The notes beneath the pieces were generated by a model. It had not been told where the DNA came from. It saw only the letters and a list, made by a program, of their open reading frames with translations, and did no database searches. From Teichococcus deserti (lineage in GTDB: Bacteria; Pseudomonadota; Alphaproteobacteria; Acetobacterales; Acetobacteraceae), in the NCBI RefSeq assembly GCF_001982615.1, contig NZ_MLCO01000102.1, forward strand, positions 1-36,543: a DNA stretch of 36,543 nucleotides, read 5' to 3'. Every line of letters begins with the position of its first letter. Within the stretch, counting starts at the first letter, position 1. Both the position numbers and the translations under genes were made by a program. Positions 1-6,782 of the stretch are shown one piece after another.

Positions 1-87
1 CGCCACCTGGTCGATCGGGAAGGCGGGCGGCCGGTAATCCTCGCGGCGGATGGTGGGCGGGGGGGTGGGCTGGTCGGTGCTGGTCAT
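1..87 (-). CDS. pepN: Aminopeptidase N, N-terminal fragment (cut by window edge)
   Basis: Only the first 29 codons are present, starting at the ATG at 87 and running off the window at base 1 with an open frame. The peptide contains IRREDYRPPAFPID, which resembles the opening of alphaproteobacterial PepN (M1 zinc metallopeptidase), where a K/REDYRPPxF motif leads into the first beta strands. The family removes N-terminal residues from cytoplasmic peptides. The catalytic HEXXH region is outside the window, so the call rests on the N-terminal motif alone. The gene is divergent from the HAD hydrolase, and about 157 bp between them must hold both promoters. Confidence 0.7.
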   Translation of the reverse strand, partial: MTSTDQPTPPPTIRREDYRPPAFPIDQVA

Positions 88-244
88 GTCGTCGCCCTCG
101 GTCTCGCAGGCTGCGCCGTTAACGGCCTTCCTGCCTATCATGGGGGGCGAGGTGGCCGCGGCCCAGGGGGGTGCCCCTGCATTCGCGCTTCCCGCGACGG
201 CCGCCGTCATGCCACGGTAACCCCTCTGGCTTCGGAGAGACGCG

Positions 245-967
245 ATGCGCCTGCAGGATTTCCGCGTACTGACCTTCGACTGCTACGGCACCCTGATCGA
301 CTGGGAAACCGGCATCAACGCCGCCCTGCAACCGCTGCTGCGCCTGGGCGGCCTCGCCCTGTCGCGGGAGGATGCGCTGGAAGCCTTTGCCCGGCATGAA
401 TCCGCGCAGCAGAGCGAAACCCCCGGCCTGATCTATTCCGACCTGCTCAGCGAGGTGCATCGCAGCCTGGCCGACGAATGGGGCATCGAGGCCAGCGACG
501 CCGTGCACGAGGCCTTCGGCAATTCCGTGCCGGACTGGCCCGCCTTCCCGGATTCCACGGCGGCGCTGACCTATCTGAAGCAGCACTACAAGCTGGTCAT
601 CCTGTCGAACGTCGACCGCACCAGCTTCGCCGGCAGCCAGAAGCGCCTCGGCGTCGAATTCGACGCGGTCTACACGGCCCAGGATATCGGCAGCTACAAG
701 CCCGACCTGCGCAACTTCGACTATATGCTGGAGAAGCTCGCCGAGGCCGGGCACTCGCCCAGCGAGATCCTGCACACGGCGCAGAGCCTGTTCCACGACC
801 ACGCGCCGGCCAAGCGGCTGGGGCTGGCCTCGGCCTGGATCGACCGGCGGCACGACCGGGATGGCTGGGGCGCGACGCCGCCGCCGCCTTCCGGAGCGGG
901 CTACGACTTCCGCTTCCCGACCCTCGGCGACATGGCCAAGGCGCATAAGGAAGAAGCGCTCGCCTGA
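245..967 (+). CDS. HAD-superfamily hydrolase, haloacid-dehalogenase type II-like
   Basis: This 240-residue cytoplasmic protein has the HAD motif I FDCYGTL with nucleophile Asp12, motif II ILSNVD near residues 119-124, the motif III lysine in SYKPD, and the acidic end of motif IV in FHDHAPAK. Length and motif spacing fit the L-2-haloacid dehalogenase-like branch. In characterised dehalogenases an SSN triplet precedes the last Asp; here the matching stretch reads AQSLFHD. I therefore infer a related hydrolase or phosphatase rather than a proven dehalogenase. The start is the ATG preceded by GGAGAG at about 7 bases. A strong hairpin with a T tract follows the stop. Confidence 0.85.
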   Translation: MRLQDFRVLTFDCYGTLIDWETGINAALQPLLRLGGLALSREDALEAFARHESAQQSETPGLIYSDLLSEVHRSLADEWGIEASDAVHEAFGNSVPDWPAFPDSTAALTYLKQHYKLVILSNVDRTSFAGSQKRLGVEFDAVYTAQDIGSYKPDLRNFDYMLEKLAEAGHSPSEILHTAQSLFHDHAPAKRLGLASAWIDRRHDRDGWGATPPPPSGAGYDFRFPTLGDMAKAHKEEALA

Positions 968-974
968 ACACGAG

Positions 975-990
975 TGTTTCACGTGGATCA
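975..990. promoter_or_regulatory. Degenerate parS-like site
   Basis: TGTTTCACGTGGATCA matches 14 of 16 positions of the ParB consensus TGTTTCACGTGAAACA. The left half and the CACGTG core are intact and the right half has two changes. It lies just after the stop of the HAD gene. It could be a weak ParB site or a chance match; the distance to parAB (about 11 kb) is compatible with a parS cluster. Confidence 0.35.
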
Positions 991-1002
991 AAGCAAGAAA
1001 GG

Positions 1003-1040
1003 CCAGGGGAATGAATTCCCCTGGACCCCTTCTTTTTTCT
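1003..1040. terminator. Bidirectional-type terminator hairpin after the HAD gene
   Basis: CCAGGGGAAT and ATTCCCCTGG (1003-1012 and 1015-1024) form a perfect 10-bp stem, followed by ACCCCTTCTTTTTT. It lies 35 bases after the HAD stop and shortly before the XRE regulator. Its reverse complement closely matches the palindromes at 16700-16745 and 11110-11150. Confidence 0.75.
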
Positions 1041-1066
1041 GATCTTCAAGCAGCTACACTACAAAA

Positions 1067-1633
1067 ATGACCGCTGACAACGCCGCCCAGCTCGCGCGCC
1101 GCCTGAAGACCGAGCGCGAAGGCCGCAACTGGTCCCTCGCCGAGCTCGCCGAACGCTCCGGCGTCTCCAAGGCCATGATCAGCAAGATCGAGCGCGACGA
1201 GGTCAGCCCGACCGCCGCCCTGCTCGGCCGTCTCTCGGGCGCCTTCGGGCTCAGCCTGTCGCAGCTCCTGGCCCGCGCCGAGCAGACCGCCGGCCAGCTC
1301 GCCCGCCGCGACCAGCAGCCGGTCTGGCAGGATCCCGAGACCGGCTTCATCCGCCGCGCTTTGACCCCCGCCGGCGGGCCGGCCACGCCCCTCGACCTGG
1401 TCTGGGGCGAGCTGCCGCCGGGCCAGTCGGTCGACTACCCCGCCGCCGCCTTCGCCTTCCTGCAGGACCAGCAGATCATGCTGATCGAAGGCCGCCTGGA
1501 CTTCACCCAAGGCGACACGCTGCACGCCATGCAGCCCGGCGACTGCCTGCGCCTCGGCCCGCCCGAGGCCTGCCGCTTCCACAACCCGGGCGAGACCCCC
1601 TGCCGCTACCTGGTGGTCCTGCTCAAGCGCTAG
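1067..1633 (+). CDS. XRE-family transcriptional regulator with C-terminal cupin
   Basis: This 188-residue protein has an N-terminal HTH_3 domain (about residues 8-64; SLAELAERSGVSKAMISKIERDE contains the two helices) and a C-terminal cupin fold (about 110-186; PGDCLRLGPPEACRFHNPG is typical cupin motif 2). Proteins of this architecture sense small molecules through the cupin and control nearby metabolic genes. The last 11 bases overlap the 3' end of the convergent flavin monooxygenase gene, which makes that gene a natural but unproven target. I see no clear ribosome binding site; the start codon follows an A-rich stretch. Confidence 0.85.
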   Translation: MTADNAAQLARRLKTEREGRNWSLAELAERSGVSKAMISKIERDEVSPTAALLGRLSGAFGLSLSQLLARAEQTAGQLARRDQQPVWQDPETGFIRRALTPAGGPATPLDLVWGELPPGQSVDYPAAAFAFLQDQQIMLIEGRLDFTQGDTLHAMQPGDCLRLGPPEACRFHNPGETPCRYLVVLLKR

Positions 1634-2972
1634 CGCGCAGCCCGGCCGCCGGATGCGGCGCTGCCAGTAAGGCGCCCCCCCCGAACAGCTTTTCCCGATA
1701 GGTCCCAGGCGCATAGGCGGTCTTGAAGGCGCCGCGCGCCTGCAGCTCCGGCACTACCAGATCGACGAACCGCTCCAGCCCCTCCGGCATGACGGTGCGC
1801 GACAGGTTGAAGCCGTCGACATCGGCCGCCTCGGCCCAGCCGATCAGCGCCTCGGCCACCTGCGCCGCGGAGCCGACGATCGGCGGCTGCCGGCTGCCCA
1901 GGACGAACTGGTCGATCAGCCGCCGCTTGGTGAAGACCGGCCCTGCCGCCTGCTTCATCGCCGCGACATTGGACTGGATCGCCTGCCCCGGCCCCGACTC
2001 GATCGGCTCGTCCATCTCATATCGGGAAAAATCGATGCCCAGCGAGGCCGAGGCATGCGCCAGCGCGGCCTCGACGCTGGCATGCCGGCGGTACTCCTCC
2101 AGCAACGCGCGCGCCTCGGCCTCGGTCCGCCCGACCACCACAGTCGCCCCGGCGAAGACCTTCAAAGGACGCCCCCTTGCCCTGGCACGCAGGTCGGCGA
2201 CCAGCTTCGCCACCGGCTCGGGCTTGCCGCCATTGACGAAGACGCATTCGGCATGGCTCGCCGCGAACCGCCGCCCGCGGTCGGAAGTCCCGGCCTGGTA
2301 CAGCACCGGCGTCCGCTGCGGCGACGGCTCGCAGAGGTGGATCGCCTCCATCTGGTATTGCCGCCCGGCATGGCGCACGGCGCGCACCTTGGCCGGGTCG
2401 GCATAGACCCCCTGCCCGCGATCGGCCCGCACCGCGTCGCCGTCCCAGCTCGCCTCCCACAACCGATAAACGACGTCCATGTATTCGTCCGCCAGGTCGT
2501 AGCGGTCGTCATGCGCCATCTGCTGGGAAAACCCCATGGCGCGGGCGGCGCTGTCCAGATAGCCGGTGACGATGTTCCAGCCGATCCGACCCTGAGTCAG
2601 GTGGTCCAGCGTCGACATCCGCCGCGCGAAGAGGAAGGGCTGCTCATAAGCCAGGTTGCAGGTGATGCCGAAGCCCAGATGCTGCGTCGCCGCCGCCATG
2701 GCCGGCACCAGCAGCGCCGGGTCCAGCAGCGGCACCTGCACCGCCCCCCGCAGCGCCGCGTCGGGGCTGTCGCCATAGACGTCGTAGATGCCCAGCACAT
2801 CGGCCAGGAACAGCCCGTCGAACAGCCCGCGCTCCAGCGTCCGCGCCAGCCCGACCCAGTAGTCCAGCCGGTTGTACTGCACGGTGGAGTCGCGCGGATG
2901 CGTCCACATCCCCTGCTGGATATGGCCGATGCAGGCCATGTCGAAGGCGTTGAGCTGCAAGACCCGCGTCAT
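1623..2972 (-). CDS. FMN-dependent monooxygenase of the NtaA/SnaA/DszA family
   Basis: The 449-residue product is a bacterial-luciferase-like TIM-barrel flavin monooxygenase of the nitrilotriacetate/dibenzothiophene-sulfone subgroup. Landmarks are the opening LNAFDMACIGHIQQGMW, the FLADVLGIYDVYG stretch, TRRMS-like ARRMSTLDHLTQGRIGWNIVTG near residues 117-138, and YQAGTSDRGRRFAASHAECVFV near 225-245. Such enzymes use FMNH2 supplied by a separate reductase to oxidise C-S or C-N bonds; no reductase gene is adjacent, and the substrate cannot be told from sequence. It is convergent with the XRE-cupin regulator (11-bp overlap). Two palindromes lie upstream of the start, at 3013-3029 and 3045-3062. 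Confidence 0.88.
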   Translation of the reverse strand: MTRVLQLNAFDMACIGHIQQGMWTHPRDSTVQYNRLDYWVGLARTLERGLFDGLFLADVLGIYDVYGDSPDAALRGAVQVPLLDPALLVPAMAAATQHLGFGITCNLAYEQPFLFARRMSTLDHLTQGRIGWNIVTGYLDSAARAMGFSQQMAHDDRYDLADEYMDVVYRLWEASWDGDAVRADRGQGVYADPAKVRAVRHAGRQYQMEAIHLCEPSPQRTPVLYQAGTSDRGRRFAASHAECVFVNGGKPEPVAKLVADLRARARGRPLKVFAGATVVVGRTEAEARALLEEYRRHASVEAALAHASASLGIDFSRYEMDEPIESGPGQAIQSNVAAMKQAAGPVFTKRRLIDQFVLGSRQPPIVGSAAQVAEALIGWAEAADVDGFNLSRTVMPEGLERFVDLVVPELQARGAFKTAYAPGTYREKLFGGGALLAAPHPAAGLRASA

Positions 2973-3012
2973 GGCCGTCCCCTCTTCGCTGCGTCACGTC
3001 CACTATGATGGA

Positions 3013-3029
3013 CGACTTCGCCGAAGTCG
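3013..3029. promoter_or_regulatory. 17-bp inverted repeat upstream of the flavin monooxygenase
   Basis: CGACTTCG-C-CGAAGTCG is a perfect palindrome around one central base, 41-57 bases upstream of the monooxygenase start codon. It has the size of an operator for a dimeric regulator, or it may be a leader hairpin. No factor can be named. Confidence 0.4.
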
Positions 3030-3044
3030 AGACTTCCGCCGCAC

Positions 3045-3062
3045 GACCCTTATATAAGGGTC
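3045..3062. promoter_or_regulatory. 18-bp perfect palindrome GACCCTTATATAAGGGTC
   Basis: GACCCTTATATAAGGGTC is perfectly self-complementary with no spacer, and its TTATATAA centre stands out in this GC-rich DNA. It lies between the yggS stop (3079) and the monooxygenase start (2972), both read leftward. It may be an operator overlapping a -10 region, or a yggS transcript-end hairpin; the absence of a loop favours a protein binding site. Confidence 0.45.
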
Positions 3063-3078
3063 TCTGTTATCTCAGGAT

Positions 3079-3750
3079 CTAGGGTGTCGCCCGGTGCCCG
3101 AAGATGGCGGTGCCGATGCGGACATGCGTCGCGCCGTGGCGGATCGCCTGCTCGAAGTCGCCGCTCATCCCCATCGACAGCACGCCCAGCTTCAGCCGCG
3201 CCGCCGCTTCCTGCATGGCGACGAAATGCGGGGATGGGTCTTCCTCGGCGGGGGGGATGCACATCAGCCCCTCAACCGGCAGGCCATGCGTCTCGCGGCA
3301 TTCGGCGATGAAATCGTCCAGCGCCTCCGGGTCGATGCCGGCCTTCTGCGGCTCCCGGCCGATATTGACCTGCACCAGCAGGCCCGGCCGGCGGCCTTCG
3401 CGCGCCATGGCCTCGGCCAGGCTGGCGGCCAGCTTCGGGCGATCCAGGCTTTCGATGACATCGGCAATGCGCACCGCGTCGCGCGCCTTGTTGGTCTGCA
3501 GCGCGCCGATGACGTGCAGGCGCAGCGCCGGAGTCGCCTCCCGCAGCGCCGGGAATTTCTGCGCCGCCTCCTGAACCCGGTTCTCGCCGAAGACCAGCTG
3601 CCCGGCGGCCAGGGCTTGCGCCACCGACTCGGCCGGGTGGAACTTGGAGACCGCGACCAGCTGCACCGCGGCAGGGTCGCGCCCGGCCTGGTGGCAGGCC
3701 TCGGCGATGCGGTCACGGATCTGGATCAGGTTGGCGGCGATATGGGACAT
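3079..3750 (-). CDS. yggS: YggS-family pyridoxal-phosphate homeostasis protein
   Basis: This 223-residue protein is a PLP-binding TIM-barrel protein of the YggS/PROSC family, which buffers vitamin B6 and amino/keto-acid pools. The PLP-lysine motif [11 protein letters not shown] lies near residues 30-40, followed by [26 protein letters not shown] (usually HxIGxLQxNK), [21 protein letters not shown] and [28 protein letters not shown]. The open frame extends further upstream, but the conserved protein starts at ATG 3750. That start faces the ThiE-like gene almost back to back, so each promoter must lie inside the other gene. Confidence 0.95.
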   Translation of the reverse strand: MSHIAANLIQIRDRIAEACHQAGRDPAAVQLVAVSKFHPAESVAQALAAGQLVFGENRVQEAAQKFPALREATPALRLHVIGALQTNKARDAVRIADVIESLDRPKLAASLAEAMAREGRRPGLLVQVNIGREPQKAGIDPEALDDFIAECRETHGLPVEGLMCIPPAEEDPSPHFVAMQEAAARLKLGVLSMGMSGDFEQAIRHGATHVRIGTAIFGHRATP

Positions 3751-4350
3751 GGCGTGCGGACGGTAGGGTGGGCGGCGCTCCGGCTCAAGACAGCGCAGGC
3801 CGCGAATCGGCGGCCCCTGCCCCGGCTCTGGCTGTTCAGCGACCCGGTCCGGCTGCCCGATCCACGCCCCGCCGCCGCCCGGCTGCCGCGCGGCGCCGGT
3901 GTCGTCGCTCGTGGCATGGCACCTGACTTCCTGGAGTCGCTTGCCCGGCAGCGTCGCCGCCGCGGTCCGCTGCTGCTCGGCGGCAATCCTCGCCAGGCGC
4001 TGGCGCTGCAGGCCGGGCTGCATTGGCCCGACCGCGCCACCGGTGCCGGATTCGCCGCCTTCCGCCTGGCCCGCCGCGCCGGCGCCCCGGGCGCGCTGCT
4101 CTCCATGGCGGCGCATGGTCCGGCGGGGCTGCGCCGCGCCCGGCGGCAGAAGGCCGACCTGATCTTCCTGTCGCCGTTGTTTCCGACGCCCAGCCACCCT
4201 GGCGCCCCCAGCCTCGGCCCCTTTCGCTGGGCCGCCCAGGCCCGCCGCGCCGGCCGCCCGGTGGCCGCGCTGGGGGGGATTCTTGCAACCAATGCCGCCC
4301 GGGTTCCGCCGCCCTGCTGCGGGCTGGCGGCAATCACCGCGCTGGCCTGA
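3742..4350 (+). CDS. Thiamine-phosphate-synthase-like (ThiE/TenI fold) protein
   Basis: The 202-residue product has the C-terminal signature of the ThiE/TenI TIM barrel: [33 protein letters not shown] near residues 115-147, then [14 protein letters not shown] (phosphate-binding GGI) near 172-185. An earlier GLHWPD resembles the GLHLGQ-D segment. ThiE joins the thiazole and pyrimidine moieties of thiamine. This protein is somewhat shorter and its N-terminal half is Arg/Pro/Ala-rich and divergent, so it may be a TenI-like relative rather than the main ThiE. No other thiamine gene is nearby. The start is uncertain: ATG 3742 overlaps the yggS start by 9 bp, while GTG 3754 does not. Confidence 0.75.
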   Translation: MGHGVRTVGWAALRLKTAQAANRRPLPRLWLFSDPVRLPDPRPAAARLPRGAGVVARGMAPDFLESLARQRRRRGPLLLGGNPRQALALQAGLHWPDRATGAGFAAFRLARRAGAPGALLSMAAHGPAGLRRARRQKADLIFLSPLFPTPSHPGAPSLGPFRWAAQARRAGRPVAALGGILATNAARVPPPCCGLAAITALA

Positions 4351-4451
4351 TCGCAGCCACCCGAGGGACGGCCCGGCTCAAGCTGCTGAAGACGTTATGC
4401 TTCCGTCAAAGTTTCCGCCGCTGTGCCGCGATGCCACATGCTGTATCTCCC

Positions 4452-4471
4452 CTGTGTCCCGTAAGACACAG
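4452..4471. promoter_or_regulatory. Inverted repeat in the porin upstream region
   Basis: CTGTGTC-ccgtaa-GACACAG is a perfect 7-bp inverted repeat with a 6-base spacer, in an otherwise gene-free 295-bp stretch (4351-4645) upstream of the porin. It could be an operator for a dimeric regulator or a leader hairpin. No clear -35/-10 pair was identified nearby. The rest of the stretch is GC-rich and ends in the GAGGAGG ribosome binding site. Confidence 0.4.
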
Positions 4472-4645
4472 TGTTTCAAGGAAGTCGCGGCGAGGCCAAG
4501 CGGAGCATTGCCCGTCCCTAAGTGCCTGAACCATAGTCCGCGCCATGGCCTGACCCGTCAGTCCCTTCGGGGGCAGACACCTGTCGAGGGGGACAGGGGG
4601 CCGCGGGACCTGCCGGACTCGACCGGCGCGTGAGGAGGATTTGGG

Positions 4646-5941
4646 ATGCGCAAGATTCTGCTGGGCACGACCGCTGTCGTCGGCGCCCTCGTGATGGCTT
4701 CCACCGGCGCCATGGCGCAGGGCGCCGACCCGTTCCGGGCGGCTGGCCCGGCGATGACGTCGCACCGTGACCTCGAAGTCCGCCTGGGCGGCTTCTTCCG
4801 GTACTACTACTCGAACACCACCCAGGACTACACCAACGGCGCCGCCGGCAACCTGGGCAAGTCGGACTTCCAGCAGGAGACCGAGATCCACGTCGTCGCC
4901 AACGGCAAGGCCGCCAACGGCCTGCGTTACGGCGTCGCGGTCGAGATCCAGAACGACAACTTCCGCCAGGCCCAGAGCATCTCTGGCTCGAACACCACCA
5001 CCAAGACCCAGCTCGACCTCGACGAGGCGTGGGGCTACGTGGCCGGTTCCTTCGGCCAGCTGCGCTTCGGTGACGAAGACAACGTCTATGGCCTGATGGG
5101 CCAGGGCTACATCGCCAACTTCGCCTCGGGCGGCCTGGACGGCGACTTCTACGACAGCCTGTACGGCCAGGGCCGTCCGGCGCTGAACATGCAGTCCGAC
5201 GCTGGTGACAACACCAAGATCATCTACATGTCCCCGCAGTTCGCGGGCTTCGACTTCGGCGCCAGCTTCGCCTTCAACCAGGGTGAAGGCCCCGAGGCCG
5301 GCTGCGGCACCACCGGCACCGGCTGCGACCGTCTCGCCTCCGTCGCCGGCGGCCTGATCCGTCGCCGCAACGAAGTCACCGCCATGCTGCGCTACCGCGG
5401 CAGCTTCTCCGGCGTGGGCATCGGCGCGCATGTCGGCTACATGGGCGCCGACGCCATCAAGAACACCACCGGCATCTCGCCCGATCGCATGAACCTGGGC
5501 CTCGCCGGCATCCAGTTCACCGCCTTCGGCTTCCTGGTCGGTGGCCAGTACGTCTTCGGTGACGGCAACAACGGCTTCTCGCCGCGTGCCAACCTCGCCG
5601 GCGACAGCCGCCAGATGAACTCCTTCTTCACCGGCGTGTCCTACACCTACGGTGACTTCACCGTCGGCGCCGACTACGCCGAGGTGCGTTCGGCTGGTAA
5701 CCAGTCCGCCGCCGCCAACGGCGCCGCGCTGACCGGCAGCCGCACCGAGAAGGGCTTCAACGTGGGCGGCACCTACCGCATCGCCCCGGGCATCGAGTAC
5801 ATCGCCGAGTACACCTACATCAAGCGCGAGGAAGCCGGCTTCAACTTCGCCACCGGCGCGGCCAACGCTGCGGCGACCCGCAACGCCAACAACTCGCTGG
5901 ACGCCAACGTCTTCCTGACGGGCTTCCGCTTCGCCTTCTGA
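4646..5941 (+). CDS. Outer-membrane porin (Gram-negative porin family)
   Basis: This 431-residue protein has a signal peptide (MRKILLGTTAVVGALVMAST, cleavage likely after AMA at residue 24). A long run of alternating Tyr/Phe/Gly-rich amphipathic strands follows, and the C-terminus ends in aromatic phenylalanine (FRFAF), the usual BAM-recognition signature. The family forms trimeric 16-strand beta-barrel channels in the outer membrane. EDNVYGLMGQGY near residue 148 fits the start of an inward loop 3. A strong GAGGAGG ribosome binding site precedes the ATG by 8 bases, and codon use is strongly biased, suggesting high expression. A perfect terminator with a GCAA loop follows. Ion or solute specificity cannot be read. 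Confidence 0.92.
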   Translation: MRKILLGTTAVVGALVMASTGAMAQGADPFRAAGPAMTSHRDLEVRLGGFFRYYYSNTTQDYTNGAAGNLGKSDFQQETEIHVVANGKAANGLRYGVAVEIQNDNFRQAQSISGSNTTTKTQLDLDEAWGYVAGSFGQLRFGDEDNVYGLMGQGYIANFASGGLDGDFYDSLYGQGRPALNMQSDAGDNTKIIYMSPQFAGFDFGASFAFNQGEGPEAGCGTTGTGCDRLASVAGGLIRRRNEVTAMLRYRGSFSGVGIGAHVGYMGADAIKNTTGISPDRMNLGLAGIQFTAFGFLVGGQYVFGDGNNGFSPRANLAGDSRQMNSFFTGVSYTYGDFTVGADYAEVRSAGNQSAAANGAALTGSRTEKGFNVGGTYRIAPGIEYIAEYTYIKREEAGFNFATGAANAAATRNANNSLDANVFLTGFRFAF

Positions 5942-5967
5942 TCCCTTCCCAGGGACCGGAAACGGGA

Positions 5968-6001
5968 GGGCGGCAGGGCAACCTGCCGCCCTTTCTTTTT
6001 T
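5968..6001 (+). terminator. Intrinsic terminator of the porin gene
   Basis: GGGCGGCAGG-GCAA-CCTGCCGCCC (5968-5991) is a perfect 10-bp stem closed by a GNRA-type tetraloop, followed directly by TTTCTTTTTT. It ends the porin transcript 27 bases after the stop. Confidence 0.92.
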
Positions 6002-6033
6002 CCCGCTTGCGTATCCCGGCCACAGAGACGTAA

Positions 6034-6609
6034 GTGACCGCCATGCTGAAGCACCGTGCCCGCGCCATGCAGATCGCCCGCCCCGTCATCGCCTCGTCGC
6101 TGATGCTTCTGGCATTGGCGGCCTGCAGCAAGGGACGCATCGTCGAGAATGACGAGTACCTGAACGACTCGCGGCGCGCCCGCGTCATGGGCCGCCTCAG
6201 CGGTGAGCAGGACGGCCTGCTCATCATGGGCACCGACCGTTCCGGCGGCGGGGCCGGTGGCCGCGGCGCGGCCGGCGGCGAGGCCGGGCTCGGCGTCAAC
6301 GCCTATCTCTGGCGCGCCACGCTGGACACCCTGTCCTTCCTGCCGCTCTCCTCGGCCGATCCCTTCGGCGGCGTGATCATCACCGACTGGTACGCGCCGC
6401 CGGCGACCCCGAACGAGCGCTTCCGCGCCACCGCCTATATCATGGGCCGCCAGCTGCGTTCCGACGGCGTGCGCATCTCGGTCTTCCGCCAGGAGCTGCA
6501 CGGCGGCACCTGGCAGGATGCCCCGGTGGTGCAGGCGACATCGACCGATCTGGAGAACCAGGTGCTGACCCGGGCGCGCGAGCTGCGCAGCCAGTCGGCC
6601 GCCCGCTGA
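6034..6609 (+). CDS. DUF3576 lipoprotein
   Basis: This 191-residue protein has a short basic N-terminus, a hydrophobic stretch and the lipobox LALAAC with Cys31, so it is predicted to be a lipid-anchored envelope protein. The mature part has the DUF3576 signature: LGVNAYLWRATLDTLSFLPL, then DPFGGVIITDWY, then NERFRATAYIMGRQLRSDGVRISVFRQE. The family is conserved in Alphaproteobacteria and has no established biochemical function. The start may be GTG 6034 or ATG 6043; both keep the lipobox. It sits between the porin and leuS with its own terminator, so it is probably a single-gene unit. Confidence 0.88.
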   Translation: MTAMLKHRARAMQIARPVIASSLMLLALAACSKGRIVENDEYLNDSRRARVMGRLSGEQDGLLIMGTDRSGGGAGGRGAAGGEAGLGVNAYLWRATLDTLSFLPLSSADPFGGVIITDWYAPPATPNERFRATAYIMGRQLRSDGVRISVFRQELHGGTWQDAPVVQATSTDLENQVLTRARELRSQSAAR

Positions 6610-6641
6610 GACAGCGGGTCCTCCCCCGCCGGTGTTTCGCG

Positions 6642-6669
6642 AAGGGCGTGGCGCAAGCCGCGCCCTTTT
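6642..6669 (+). terminator. Intrinsic terminator of the DUF3576 gene
   Basis: AAGGGCGTGGC-GCAA-GCCGCGCCCTT forms an 11-bp stem with one G-U pair and a GCAA loop, followed by TT. It lies 33 bases after the stop and has the same loop as the porin terminator. The T tract is short. Confidence 0.7.
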
Positions 6670-6782
6670 GCCGTTCGCGGCCTTCCCTTGACCGCGACAA
6701 GCCCGTATCCCTTGGCGCCTCGCCTATCGATCGCCCGGCCGAGCCTGCTGGCTTGGCCTGCCCGGCCTGACAGAACGGTGCC

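Noticed and set aside
3751-4197. N-terminal extension of YggS by 149 residues
   Set aside because: The extension is low-complexity and lies opposite the ThiE-like gene; YggS homologues start at MSHIAANL.
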